Shown piece after piece: positions 45,146-54,599 of a stretch of 64,000 nucleotides of DNA. How positions within the stretch are numbered: the first letter of the stretch is position 1; every line of letters begins with the position of its first letter. This DNA comes from Geomonas anaerohicana (GTDB lineage: Bacteria; Desulfobacterota; Desulfuromonadia; Geobacterales; Geobacteraceae). The translations under genes were made by a program, and so were the position numbers. Location: assembly GCF_016458305.1 (NCBI RefSeq), contig NZ_JAEMHL010000001.1, positions 1-64,000 of the forward strand. The letters run 5' to 3'. Below the pieces are notes generated by a model. The model was not told the origin of the DNA, did not search any database, and worked only from the letters and a program-made list of their open reading frames with translations.

Positions 45146-47416
45146 ATGCAACCACGCTTTGGCATAAGAACCAAACTGCTCCTGTCCATCCTCGCCATCC
45201 TTCTCATCTCCTATTCCACCCTGATCTACTCGACCATGAAGACCATGAGTGCGTCTTTGCGCACCGAGGTCGACCGTAACCTCGAAACAAACCTCACCTA
45301 CGCCCGCAGCCAGTACCGCGACCGCGCCACTGTCATCAATTATTCGCTGCTGCAGCCCGCCACCGCGCCGGTGGTGCAGGGACATGTTGCGTCGGGTGAT
45401 CGCAAATGGCTGGACGATCGGCTGAAACAAATACACAGGGTGCTCCCCTCCCTGGATATCTTGCTGATGCTGGATGGCAAAAAGAGGATCTTAGCGGGCG
45501 TCGATACCACATCGTACGACGAGGAGCTGTACCTGCCCGGGATACTGGATCAGGCACTGGCGGGGAAAGGTGTGGTGAGTTCGACAGAGATACTGCCGGC
45601 TGCAACGCTGTGTCAGGCAGGGGCCAAGCGCTATTGCGAGCAGGAAAGCAACGCGGAGGCCATGGTAAACACAGTGGTGGTCCCGGTGCTAGGCCAAGGC
45701 GGCAGCGTCTTGGGGTGCTTCGTCGCCGCCGAAATCCTTAACAACCAAGCGACCCTCCCCACCGACCTTCAGGAGGTATCAGGCAACGACGTCGAGGTGA
45801 GCATCACCCAGCGGGACCTGCGTATCTCCAGCAGCCTGCCGGCCACTCTGCGAGACGCCTCCACCCTCTCCCCGAAGGTCGTCGAGGTGCTGGAGCGCGG
45901 CGAGGTGTATCGCGGCGAGGCTCGCATCGGATCGCGAGACTACGAGACGGTCATCGACCCCATCCTGAACAGTCGGGGTGAATTCGTCGGCTCCATTTCG
46001 GTCGCCGTGGCCACCGAAAGGTTCAGCGAAACCAGGCGGGAAAACCTGGGCAACATCCTGGCCTCCGCCTTCATCGGCATCCTCTGTTCGTTCGGTTTGG
46101 CCTTCCTTGCCTCCCGGCACTTTACCGGCCCGCTGCGGCAACTTGCGGCGAGCGCCAGCAAGATCGAACATGGGGACCTGGACCAGAGGGTCGAGGGTGA
46201 CCAGGACGACGAGGTGGGGGTGCTGGCCTCTTCCTTCAACAAAATGGTGCAGGCGCTCAAGGAGCGCGACGCCATCATCAACAAGAAGACCGACGACCTC
46301 CAGGAGCTGAACGAGCAGCTGGAGCGGATGGTGGACGAGCGGACCTCGGCCCTGGTCATGGAGATGGGGAGGCTGGAGGCGGTGCTGACCAGCCTGGCCG
46401 AGGCGGTCGTGGTGACTGACCTCGACAACCTGGTCGTGCTCTTCAACCCCGCGGCGCAGCAGCTCTTCGGGATGGTGCCGCACCGCGTGGTCGGGCAGCC
46501 CATCGAGCAGGTCTGTGAGCTGGTGGGGTTCACCCCGCTGCTGGAGCGGATCAGGGACCTGTCCCAGCCCGAGCGCGGCGGCGGGACCAAGGAGGAGCTG
46601 ACGGTAAAGGGGAAGCGGCTGCACGTCTACCTCTCCTCGCTCTCCGACGAGTACGGCAACTTCGCCGGCATCGTCCTCTCCATCCGCGACGTCACCGTGG
46701 AGCAGCAGGTGGACCGGATGAAGACCGAGTTCATCTCGACCGTGTCGCATGAACTGAAGACGCCGCTCACCTCCATCAAGGGGTCGCTACAGCTCCTCTT
46801 GACCCGCAGCAAGTGGCTGACCGACACCGAGCGGCAGCTGCTCACCGTCTGCTTCCGCAACACCCAGCGCCTGATCCGCCTGATCAGCGAGATACTCGAC
46901 ATCTCGGGGATCGAGTCGGGCGGCATGGTGTTCAAGTTCAAACCGGTTTCCATCGGCGAACTCACCGTGTACGCGGTCGAGGAGATCAAGTCCTACGCCA
47001 TGGGCCGCGACATCACCATCGTCAACACCGTCGGCGAGCACCTCCCCATGGTGTACGGCGACAGCGACCGCCTGATCCAGGTGATCACCAACCTTTTGTC
47101 CAACGCGGTGAAGTTCTCGCCGGAGGGGAAGGTGGTCATGATCAGTGCCGAGCAGGAAGGGAACTACGTGGTGGTCTCGGTGGCCGACAAGGGACGCGTG
47201 ATCCAGTGGTCGGACCGCGACAAGCTTTTCAAGAAATTCCAACAGATAGAATGCCAGGAACGCGGCAAGGTGGGGGGGACCGGCCTGGGACTCGCCATCT
47301 GCAAGGAGATCGTCGAGCGCCATCACGGCCGGATCTTCTACACCGCCGCCCAGGAGCGCGGCAACACCTTCAGCTTCACCGTGCCAATCATAGGGGAGAC
47401 CGATGCAAAAGGATAG
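45146..47416 (+). CDS. membrane sensor histidine kinase (periplasmic sensor, HAMP, PAS)
   Basis: A 756-residue kinase: TM1 (about 10-30), periplasmic CACHE-like sensor (31-~295), TM2, HAMP (HFTGPLRQLAASASKIEHGDLDQRV), PAS (about 410-510), HisKA with VSHELKTPLTSI, and HATPase with N box TNLLSNAVKFSPEG and G2 box GGTGLGLAI. The G1 box, normally DxGxGI, reads DKGRVIQWSDRDKLFKKF, so the second glycine is replaced by valine. Such variants occur in deltaproteobacterial kinases, but ATP-lid function may differ. Its stop overlaps the next gene (a receiver-kinase) by 14 bp. Confidence 0.87.
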   Translation: MQPRFGIRTKLLLSILAILLISYSTLIYSTMKTMSASLRTEVDRNLETNLTYARSQYRDRATVINYSLLQPATAPVVQGHVASGDRKWLDDRLKQIHRVLPSLDILLMLDGKKRILAGVDTTSYDEELYLPGILDQALAGKGVVSSTEILPAATLCQAGAKRYCEQESNAEAMVNTVVVPVLGQGGSVLGCFVAAEILNNQATLPTDLQEVSGNDVEVSITQRDLRISSSLPATLRDASTLSPKVVEVLERGEVYRGEARIGSRDYETVIDPILNSRGEFVGSISVAVATERFSETRRENLGNILASAFIGILCSFGLAFLASRHFTGPLRQLAASASKIEHGDLDQRVEGDQDDEVGVLASSFNKMVQALKERDAIINKKTDDLQELNEQLERMVDERTSALVMEMGRLEAVLTSLAEAVVVTDLDNLVVLFNPAAQQLFGMVPHRVVGQPIEQVCELVGFTPLLERIRDLSQPERGGGTKEELTVKGKRLHVYLSSLSDEYGNFAGIVLSIRDVTVEQQVDRMKTEFISTVSHELKTPLTSIKGSLQLLLTRSKWLTDTERQLLTVCFRNTQRLIRLISEILDISGIESGGMVFKFKPVSIGELTVYAVEEIKSYAMGRDITIVNTVGEHLPMVYGDSDRLIQVITNLLSNAVKFSPEGKVVMISAEQEGNYVVVSVADKGRVIQWSDRDKLFKKFQQIECQERGKVGGTGLGLAICKEIVERHHGRIFYTAAQERGNTFSFTVPIIGETDAKG

Positions 47417-48935
47417 GATTCTCATAGTTGATGACGAGGCGGACATCGCCCTCATCCTCAAGCTGCAGCTGGAAGACGCCGGTTACGAGACCGAGCGGGC
47501 CCGCGACGGGGTAGAGGCGCTGGAGGCGATCGAGCGCGAGCATTTTTCCCTGATCATGCTGGACATCAAGATGCCCCGCATGGACGGTCTGGAAGTGTTG
47601 AGCCGGATCCGCAGCGACCAGACCCCGGTGGTGATGATGACCGCGCACGGCAGCGAGGACATCGCGGTGGACGCCATGAAAAAGGGTGCGCTGGACTACA
47701 TCTCCAAGCCCTTCTCCTCCGACGACATGCTGCAAAAGGTGGAGCGCGCCATCGGCATCGACCGCACCAGGAAGGAAAACGCCAAGCTGCAACGGCAGTT
47801 GGACGAGGAGCGCCTCAAGATGGCGGCGGTACTCCAGGGGATGGCGGACCTTCTGCTGGCCGTCGACCTGCACGGGACCATCATCACTGCCAGCCGCCAG
47901 GCGGAGAGCGTCCTTTCCTGTGACGGCGGCATCGAGGGGAAGGTGCTGGAAGAGGTACTCAAAGCCGAAGTACCGGGTGGGGAACTGCCGGCCCGCACCG
48001 TGCTGCGCACCTGCGAGCCCTGCCTGGACGTCGCCTACCAGCTCCAGATCGGCGGGCAGCAGGTGCCGGTCCTTTCCTCGGCGGCGCCTTTGAAAAACGG
48101 CTCCGGGGAACTGGTGGGGAGTGTCGAGATCATCCGGGACATCTCCAAGCTCAAGGAACTGGAGCAGGAGAAGGAAGATTTCGTCAGCATGCTGTCGCAC
48201 GACCTGAAGTCCCCGATCACCGCCGTGGTCGGTTCCATCGACCTGGTGCGCGAGGCGAAGCTCGGCCCGATCACGCCGGACCAGCGCGAGTACCTGAACG
48301 CCGCCATCGAGAGCTGCGAGGAGATGGTCGAGATGATCGACACCCTGCTCGGCATCCACAAGTTCGAGGCGGGCAAGATGAAGCTCAGCTTCAGGGACGA
48401 GGATCCGGGCTCCCTGCTCAACCGCAGCGTCAGCAAGTTCCAGACCCTGGCGCAGCGCGGCGCCATCAATCTGTTCACCACCCTCCCCTCCGGACTGCCC
48501 CCGGTTTCGGCGGACCGTTCCTCCTTCAACAGGATCATGGGGAACCTCCTCTCCAACGCGGTGAAGTTCACCCCGGAAGGGGGCGAGATCGAGGTCTCGG
48601 CCGACCTGGTGCACGACCCGACCACGGTGACGGGGAAGGTCCCGGAGCAGAACTACGCACCGGGGCAGCTCCCGACCGAAGGCGACTTCGTGCGCATCAG
48701 GGTGCGCGACAGCGGGGTCGGCATCCCCGAAGAAGCGCTGGGCTCCATCTTCGACCGCTTCGTCCAGGCCAGGAACCGCCGCCAGGGGAAGACCCGCGGC
48801 ACGGGCCTGGGGCTTGCCTTCTGCAGGAAGGCCGTGGACGCACACGGGGGCTACATCTGGGCCGAGAGCGAGCCGGGGGCAGGCAGCGTCTTCACCATCC
48901 TGCTTCCCGCGCAACCGGAGGAGCCCGGGGAGTAG
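47403..48935 (+). CDS. receiver-PAS-like-histidine kinase (hybrid regulator)
   Basis: A 510-residue cytoplasmic protein. An N-terminal receiver (ILIVDDEADIA; phospho-Asp in LIMLDIKMPRMDG; SKPF switch) is followed by a PAS-like segment (about 135-245), HisKA with MLSHDLKSPITAVVG, and HATPase with RDSGVGIPEEALGSIF and GTGLGLAFC. It probably receives phosphate from the overlapping upstream kinase and relays it through its own kinase domain. No DNA-binding domain is present. Confidence 0.88.
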   Translation: MQKDRILIVDDEADIALILKLQLEDAGYETERARDGVEALEAIEREHFSLIMLDIKMPRMDGLEVLSRIRSDQTPVVMMTAHGSEDIAVDAMKKGALDYISKPFSSDDMLQKVERAIGIDRTRKENAKLQRQLDEERLKMAAVLQGMADLLLAVDLHGTIITASRQAESVLSCDGGIEGKVLEEVLKAEVPGGELPARTVLRTCEPCLDVAYQLQIGGQQVPVLSSAAPLKNGSGELVGSVEIIRDISKLKELEQEKEDFVSMLSHDLKSPITAVVGSIDLVREAKLGPITPDQREYLNAAIESCEEMVEMIDTLLGIHKFEAGKMKLSFRDEDPGSLLNRSVSKFQTLAQRGAINLFTTLPSGLPPVSADRSSFNRIMGNLLSNAVKFTPEGGEIEVSADLVHDPTTVTGKVPEQNYAPGQLPTEGDFVRIRVRDSGVGIPEEALGSIFDRFVQARNRRQGKTRGTGLGLAFCRKAVDAHGGYIWAESEPGAGSVFTILLPAQPEEPGE

Positions 48936-49117
48936 CCATTTCGGGTTTCATTAGCCGCAGGAACGGGGGGACCGTCGGACAGGTTTCGAAAGAGTCTTTA
49001 ATTATTCCTCTTTTTTCTTTCGGGAAATATAGTAAAGTAGAGCAGCGTTGGAGAGGAAACCCCTCTCATGGGAGTGCCGGCAGTTACGTTGACATGATCT
49101 TGGGACGGGAGGGATAA

Positions 49118-50200
49118 GTGGCGCTGCGAGAAACTGACGCGGGGTACCGCGAGTTGTTCGAGGAAAACCCTGAGGCGATGTGGGTCTGTCACCGTGACAC
49201 CGGGCAGTTTCTGGCGGTCAACGAGGCGGCCCTGAGGCTGTACGGCTATGGTCGCAGCCAGTTCATGGAACTCAACCTCTCCCACCTCGGCGCGGCCGAT
49301 CCCCCCTCCGGCGACGAGGCCAAGGTTGTTCCCTGCCTGCAGCGCAGGCGGGACGGCACGGAACTGGAGCTGCAGCTCACCTGGCGACCCGTCACCTTCC
49401 ACAGCGAGCCGGCCCACCTGGTGCTGGCGCGGCGGCTCGAGCCGGCTGCGCAGGGACAGGACCAGGAGGGCTTACGGCGCCAGGTGACCGAACAGTTGGC
49501 CCAGTTGGAGGCAGCGCACCGTGAGCTCGAGGCCTTCAGCTACTCCGTTTCCCATGACCTGCGGGCCCCCCTGAGGCACATCGACGGGTTCAGCCGGGCC
49601 CTTTTGGACGACTACGGTGAGGTGATCGGCAGCCAGGGGCAGGAGTACCTGACCCGGATCTGCCAGGCGACCGGCAAGATGGCGCAGCTCATCGACGCCG
49701 TGCTGCAGCTGGTGCGGGCAGGACGCTCCGAGTTGGAGCCGCGCGCGGTCGACCTGAGCGTGAAGGCGCAGGTCATCGCCCTGGAGCTGAAGCACAACGA
49801 GCCCGGGCGGGAGGTGGAGTTCGAGATCGCCGAAGGGATGACGGCCGAGGCCGATCCCAAGCTGGCTCGCCAGCTACTCGAGATACTGATCGGCAACGCC
49901 TGGAAGTTCAGCGCCAAGACCCCTCAGGCCCGGATCCGTTTCGGGGTCAGGCAAGAGGCGGGGCAGCCGGTCTACTTCGTCAGTGACAACGGCGCGGGGT
50001 TCGACATGGCCTACGCCGACAAGCTGTTCACGGTGTTCCACAGGCTGCACCGTGCCGACGAATTCGAGGGGTGCGGCGTCGGGCTGGCCATAGCCCAGCG
50101 CATCGTGACCCGCCACGGCGGCAGGATCTGGGCCGAGAGCGCGCCCGGGCAGGGGGCCACCTTCTACTTCACGCTGGGACGTGAGGCAGTTGTCAATTGA
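49118..50200 (+). CDS. PAS-domain histidine kinase, phytochrome-like HisKA
   Basis: A 360-residue cytoplasmic kinase. A short PAS domain (about 8-110, YRELFEENPEAMWVCHRDTGQFLAVN) is followed by a HisKA with SYSVSHDLRAPLRHIDGFSRAL, typical of bacteriophytochrome-type kinases, and a HATPase (SDNGAGFDMAYADKLF; GCGVGLAIAQRIV). No chromophore GAF/PHY domain is present. The start is GTG 49118, after a strong GGGAGGG. It probably signals to a receiver encoded elsewhere. Confidence 0.88.
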   Translation: MALRETDAGYRELFEENPEAMWVCHRDTGQFLAVNEAALRLYGYGRSQFMELNLSHLGAADPPSGDEAKVVPCLQRRRDGTELELQLTWRPVTFHSEPAHLVLARRLEPAAQGQDQEGLRRQVTEQLAQLEAAHRELEAFSYSVSHDLRAPLRHIDGFSRALLDDYGEVIGSQGQEYLTRICQATGKMAQLIDAVLQLVRAGRSELEPRAVDLSVKAQVIALELKHNEPGREVEFEIAEGMTAEADPKLARQLLEILIGNAWKFSAKTPQARIRFGVRQEAGQPVYFVSDNGAGFDMAYADKLFTVFHRLHRADEFEGCGVGLAIAQRIVTRHGGRIWAESAPGQGATFYFTLGREAVVN

Positions 50201-50235
50201 TAACCGGATTGATTAGCGACGATCTTCCGCTGGTC

Positions 50236-50262
50236 CCTCTCCCGGAGGGAGAGGGGATGTAG
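50236..50262. repeat. GC-rich palindromic repeat
   Basis: TCCCTCTCCCGGAGGGAGAGGG, between two kinase genes. Confidence 0.55.
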
Positions 50263-50313
50263 AAGCATTTGGCGCAAGATCATGCCTAATCGGGATTGGT
50301 AATAGGTTTAGCT

Positions 50314-52494
50314 ATGTCGTCAAAAGAGCTTAAAGTTCTGCTGGTTGAGGATTCCCAGGAAGACAGCCTGCTTCTGGTCCGCGAGTTGATGCGCGGCGGT
50401 TACCAACTGGAGCACCTGAGGGTGGAGACCGCCGAGGCGATGCGGCGCGCACTGGAAGAGGGGACGTGGGACGTCGTCATCTCCGATTACAGCATGCCCT
50501 CCTTCGACGCCCTGGGGGCGCTGCAGGTGCTGCACGAAAGCGGCCAGGACCTCCCGTTCATCATCGTCTCCGGCAAGATTGGCGAGGACCTCGCCGTCGC
50601 CGCCATGAAGTCCGGGGCCAACGACTACCTGATGAAGGGGAACCTTGCCCGCCTGGTGCCGGTGGTGGAACGCGAACTGCGCGAAGCGGCGGAACGCCGG
50701 ACGCACCGGCAGACACAGGACAAGGTACGCCGCGGCAAGGCGGAGTGGGAATCGGTATTCGATGCCGTTTCCGACCTGATCATCATCACCGACGCCGAAG
50801 GGGTCATCTCCCGCTGCAACGGCCGGGTGACCTCCTATTTCCCGGGCGGGTACGACGCGGTGCTCGGCAAGCGCATCGACGAGATCTTCTTTGGAGCGGA
50901 GCAGCCCGAGGGACAGGTCTTCCGCTTCCTGCACAGCCAGGGCGAAGCCGACGAGGATGTCCGCTTCCCCAACCTGAGCGGCTGGTACAACGTGACCAGC
51001 TACCCCATGCGCATCGAAGGGAACGACCGCGGCTTCGTCCACATCATCAAGGACATCACCAAGCGGCGCGAGGTCGAAGAGGAGAAGCGGACCAGCGACC
51101 GCGAACTCCTTACCCTTTACGCCGTTGCCTTCCGCCTGCAGTACACCAAGGGGGTGGAGAAGGTGATGGGGGACCTCCTGTTCCAGCTGCACAACATGCT
51201 GCAGATGGATTTCTCCTGCATCCACCTCTTTGAAAGCGAGCGCCTGAGGATGCGCGCCTCGCTGGGGCTCACCCCCGCCTTCGAAAAAGCGATGAAGTCG
51301 CTCTCTCCCGATGAGGAGTGGAACCGGCTGGCGCAGAGCGGGCGGCCGTTTTTGGGGGAGGAGCCGGATGCGCGCTTCCCGGACAAGGCGAAAAAGGCTG
51401 CCGTCGCCATGGGGTTGCACTCCTGGTGCACGGTCCCCTTGAAGATAGGCCAGGAAGTGATGGGGGTGATGACGGTGGGGACGCTGTCCGGGCGCAGCTA
51501 CAGCGACCGCGACGTGTTTCTCCTCTGCTCCATCGCCGGTCAGCTCGCCGTCCTCATCGACAACTACAGCCTCTACGACAAGATGAAGGAGAAGGCCGAG
51601 GAGCTCTACAAGAGCAAGATGGAGCTCAAGGAAAACCTGCAGAAGGTGAAGCGGGCCAACATCGAGCTGGGGCGGCTCAACACGGCCAAGAACAACTTCA
51701 TCGGCATCGCCTCGCACGAGCTGAAGACGCCCATCACCTCCATCATGGGGGGGGCCGAGTTCCTGCTGAAGTATTCCGGAATCCCGATGACGCCGGAGCA
51801 GCACAGCATCCTCGCCTCGGTGTACGAAGGGACGGTGCAGCTCAGAAAGCTGGTCGAGGATCTTCTTTCCATCTCCAGGATCGAGGCGCAGGGGCCGCTG
51901 GCCCAGAAGAAGCCGGCCAGCCTGATGCACGTCTGCCGCGAGGTGCACAACCTCTTCGTGCTGCCGCTCTCCGAGCGGCACATCACGGTGAATATCGGCG
52001 GGGACGAGGCCGACGTGCCGGTCGACGAGGGTTTCGTCACCCTGGCGATTCGGAACCTTCTGGAAAACGCGATCAAGTTCACCCACGACGGGGGCGAAGT
52101 GCGGCTTTCCGGGCGGGTCGTGAAGCATGCGCAGTTGAAGGAGATGACCCCCACCCTGCGCCAGTTCTACTCCGCATTCCCGAACAACATCGCCAACGCC
52201 CAGAACTATTACCTGTTGCAGGTAAGGGACAACGGCATCGGGATTCCCGCCGACGAGCGGGTCAGGATCTTCGACAAGTTCTACGGCGTCGGCGACATCG
52301 CGCACCACTCCTCCGGCGACACCGCCTTCATGTCCAAGGGGTCGGGGCTCGGCCTCTCCATCGTGCGCGGCATCATGGACGCCCACGAGGGGGTGGTCTG
52401 GGTGGAGGATGCTGCAGGCGGCGGCAGCACCTTCTCGCTGCTTTTCCCACTAATTAACAGGGATAAAAGGGATAAAGGGGATAACACCCGATAA
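50314..52494 (+). CDS. receiver-PAS-GAF-histidine kinase
   Basis: A 726-residue cytoplasmic hybrid kinase: receiver (LLVEDSQEDSLLL; phospho-Asp in VVISDYSMPSFDA), PAS (about 140-250, VFDAVSDLIIITDAEG), GAF (about 265-410), coiled linker, HisKA with IASHELKTPITSIMGG and HATPase (RDNGIGIPADERVRIFDKF; GSGLGLSIVRGI). The last ~14 residues (INRDKRDKGDN) are encoded by GGGATAA repeats that continue past the stop. ATG 50314 is preceded by AGGT; an in-frame TTG six codons earlier is less likely. Confidence 0.86.
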   Translation: MSSKELKVLLVEDSQEDSLLLVRELMRGGYQLEHLRVETAEAMRRALEEGTWDVVISDYSMPSFDALGALQVLHESGQDLPFIIVSGKIGEDLAVAAMKSGANDYLMKGNLARLVPVVERELREAAERRTHRQTQDKVRRGKAEWESVFDAVSDLIIITDAEGVISRCNGRVTSYFPGGYDAVLGKRIDEIFFGAEQPEGQVFRFLHSQGEADEDVRFPNLSGWYNVTSYPMRIEGNDRGFVHIIKDITKRREVEEEKRTSDRELLTLYAVAFRLQYTKGVEKVMGDLLFQLHNMLQMDFSCIHLFESERLRMRASLGLTPAFEKAMKSLSPDEEWNRLAQSGRPFLGEEPDARFPDKAKKAAVAMGLHSWCTVPLKIGQEVMGVMTVGTLSGRSYSDRDVFLLCSIAGQLAVLIDNYSLYDKMKEKAEELYKSKMELKENLQKVKRANIELGRLNTAKNNFIGIASHELKTPITSIMGGAEFLLKYSGIPMTPEQHSILASVYEGTVQLRKLVEDLLSISRIEAQGPLAQKKPASLMHVCREVHNLFVLPLSERHITVNIGGDEADVPVDEGFVTLAIRNLLENAIKFTHDGGEVRLSGRVVKHAQLKEMTPTLRQFYSAFPNNIANAQNYYLLQVRDNGIGIPADERVRIFDKFYGVGDIAHHSSGDTAFMSKGSGLGLSIVRGIMDAHEGVVWVEDAAGGGSTFSLLFPLINRDKRDKGDNTR

Positions 52495-52541
52495 CCCAAA
52501 GGCTTTTACTGGCTTTTATCCCTGTTATCCCTTTTATCCCC
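52456..52541. repeat. inverted array of GGGATAA units
   Basis: Left side (52456-52484): GGGATAAAAGGGATAAAGGG and GATAA. Right side (52514-52541) is the inverse: TTATCCCTGTTATCCC and TTTTATCCCC. The left arm is translated as the C-terminal tail of the kinase. The hairpin could attenuate transcription between the kinase and the ABC genes. Confidence 0.7.
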
Positions 52542-52554
52542 GTAAGGGTGGGTT

Positions 52555-53481
52555 ATGAACTTCGCCATTACCTTGCATGACATCACCAAGAGCTACGACG
52601 GCTTTACGGCGGTGGATGCCTTCTCGCTGCAGGTGCAGCGCGGCACCGTCTTCGGGCTCTTGGGACCAAACGGCGCCGGCAAGACCACCCTGATCAAGAT
52701 TCTCACCACCCTGATGCGCCCTACCCTCGGCGACGCCTTCGTCGAGGGACACAGCGTCCTCACCGCGGGCAAGGAGGTGCGCCGGGTGATCGGCGTGGTA
52801 CCGCAGGAAAACAACCTGGACCGCTACCTGACCGCGCGCGAGAACCTGGCCCTGCATGCCAGGCTGCACGGCATGCGCCCCGCCGCCTACAACCCGCGCA
52901 TCGACCAACTGCTGGAGATGACCGGGCTCGCCGGGCGCCAGCACGACTTTCCCGATACCTTCTCCGGCGGCATGCAGCGCCGCCTGGTGGTGGCGCGCGC
53001 CCTGGTGCACGAGCCGCGGGTCCTCTTCCTCGACGAGCCTACCACCGGCCTGGACCCGCAGTCCCGGCGCTCCCTGTGGGACCACATCCGCGGCCTGCGC
53101 CGGACCATGACCGTCTTTCTGACCACCCACTACATGGACGAAGCCGATGCCTTGTGCGACCGGATCATGATCATGGATCACGGCACGTGTCTGGCCGACG
53201 GCACCGCCGCGCAGTTGAAGGACGCCTTCTCCCGGGCCCACACCTACCAGGTCGAGTTCCGCAATGACGCCGACCGCTACCAGGAGGTGCTGGCCGGGCT
53301 TCCCTTCGTCAAGGGGGTCGAGCGCGACGGCAGCCTGTTCCAGATCACGTTGGCCGATGAAGAGTCGATAAAGCCGCTCATGGACCACCTCTCCGGCTCC
53401 GACATCCGCCGCATCTGCCTGAAGGAGCCGACCCTGGAGGACGTGTTCATCTCGCTGACGGGGGAGAAGGTCAGGGAATAA
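52555..53481 (+). CDS. ABC-2 type transporter ATP-binding protein
   Basis: A 308-residue ATPase: Walker A GPNGAGKTT, Q-loop VVPQENNLD, signature TFSGGMQRRLVVARAL, Walker B RVLFLDEPTTGLDP, H-loop TTHYMDEAD, and a C-terminal extension typical of the DrrA/NodI group. It powers the membrane protein encoded at 53628. GGGTGGG precedes the ATG. The exported substrate cannot be told from sequence. Confidence 0.92.
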   Translation: MNFAITLHDITKSYDGFTAVDAFSLQVQRGTVFGLLGPNGAGKTTLIKILTTLMRPTLGDAFVEGHSVLTAGKEVRRVIGVVPQENNLDRYLTARENLALHARLHGMRPAAYNPRIDQLLEMTGLAGRQHDFPDTFSGGMQRRLVVARALVHEPRVLFLDEPTTGLDPQSRRSLWDHIRGLRRTMTVFLTTHYMDEADALCDRIMIMDHGTCLADGTAAQLKDAFSRAHTYQVEFRNDADRYQEVLAGLPFVKGVERDGSLFQITLADEESIKPLMDHLSGSDIRRICLKEPTLEDVFISLTGEKVRE

Positions 53482-53488
53482 GAGGCGG

Positions 53489-53617
53489 TTCAACGTTCAA
53501 CGTTGGATGTTTGAAACGGATTTTCCTAAGCCGCGGCGGCAACGTGACGGCGCGGTCCCTTGCCTGCGGAGGTGCCGCGCCCAGCGGGCGCGAAACGTTG
53601 AACGTTGAACGTTGAAC
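53489..53617. repeat. CGTTCAA/TTGAACG short repeats
   Basis: TTCAACGTTCAACGTT at about 53489 and its inverse AACGTTGAACGTTGAACG at about 53594-53616. They could pair across the gap between the ATPase and permease genes. The same motif recurs at 55681-55707. Confidence 0.65.
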
Positions 53618-53627
53618 GGAGGTGTCG

Positions 53628-54383
53628 GTGTTCAAAGGCGCTTTTTCCATCTGGGGCAGGGACATGCGGGTCATGAGGCGCAGCATTGTCTCGGAGCTGG
53701 TCTCCGTGATCGCCTACCCGCTTACCCTCTACCTCGCCTTCGGCTTCGGCCTCAAGGGGTACATCACCGACGTGAACGGCGTCCCCTACCCTCTCTTCAT
53801 CGCACCGGGCCTCATCTCGATGACGGCGGTCAACGCGGCCTTCGACGAGAGCTCCTGGAGCATGTGGTTCCACCGCAAGGTGCAGCGCACCATCGAGGAG
53901 TACCGGGTCACCCCCGTCACCGTGTACGACATCGTCATCGGCAAGATCTTCTCCGGCTTCTCCCAGGGCGCGGTCAAGGGGACCGTGGTCTTCCTGGTCA
54001 TCCTCGCCCTCACCCCCTTCCGCATCGACTACACTCATTTGCCGGTGTACCTTTTGTGCATCGCACTGTCATCGATGACCTTTTCCTGCCTCGGCACCAT
54101 CTGCGGGACAGTCATAGACAAGCCGGAAAACATCGGACGGGTGCAGTCGGTGGTCATAGTGCCGCTGATATTCATGGCGGGCATCTTCTTCCCGCTTTCA
54201 TCCTATCCTTCATCCATCCTGCCGCTGATACAGCTTCTTCCCACCACCGCTGTATTCGAAGGAGCGCGCGATGCGCTCCTCACAGGAGCGATCCCGTCAC
54301 AGTACCTGGTGAACCTGTTGCTGACTGCCGCCGCCTGTTTCACTATCGCCGTATACACCTTCAACCGCAAGATGGCGGAATAA
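53628..54383 (+). CDS. ABC-2 type transporter permease
   Basis: A 251-residue membrane protein with six hydrophobic segments, starting FKGAFSIWGRDMRVMRRS. It has the RTIEEYRVTPVTVYDIVIGKI amphipathic stretch and the conserved IVPLIFMAGIFFPL near the end, as in NodJ/DrrB permeases. GTG 53628, five bases after GGAGG, is preferred to a GTG two codons earlier. It forms an exporter with the preceding ATPase. Confidence 0.88.
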   Translation: MFKGAFSIWGRDMRVMRRSIVSELVSVIAYPLTLYLAFGFGLKGYITDVNGVPYPLFIAPGLISMTAVNAAFDESSWSMWFHRKVQRTIEEYRVTPVTVYDIVIGKIFSGFSQGAVKGTVVFLVILALTPFRIDYTHLPVYLLCIALSSMTFSCLGTICGTVIDKPENIGRVQSVVIVPLIFMAGIFFPLSSYPSSILPLIQLLPTTAVFEGARDALLTGAIPSQYLVNLLLTAAACFTIAVYTFNRKMAE

Positions 54384-54417
54384 GCGATTCTTCTTGAGTT
54401 TCCCGAGTCATTCATAG

Positions 54418-54440
54418 TAAAGTTTGCAGTAAACTTTTTA
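54418..54440 (+). terminator. possible terminator after ABC permease
   Basis: AAAGTTT-GCAGT-AAACTTT followed by TTA. The stem is AT-rich and short. Confidence 0.45.
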
Positions 54441-54599
54441 CCTCCTGGATGCCCGCTTCGGACGCCGTGTCGCGAAGCCGGCAAACCGAGCGTACCTTGT
54501 CGCTGAGCAAACCGTTTTTGGCGTGAATTCGTTCCCTGCCCGAGTCGATTAGCCCCCCGCCGCATCGCAACGCTTTCCAGGGTAACTATTGGAGATACC

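Noticed and set aside
52514-52541. Homing-endonuclease I-SceI-like site (AGGGATAACAGGG)
   Set aside because: The partial match arises from GGGATAA repeats; there is no intron or endonuclease gene.
54470-54545. Possible c-di-GMP riboswitch upstream of the heme-type radical SAM gene (GGCAAACC-like string)
   Set aside because: Only the GCAAACC string matches; the second conserved block (GGGACGCAAAGCC) and the paired stems are missing.
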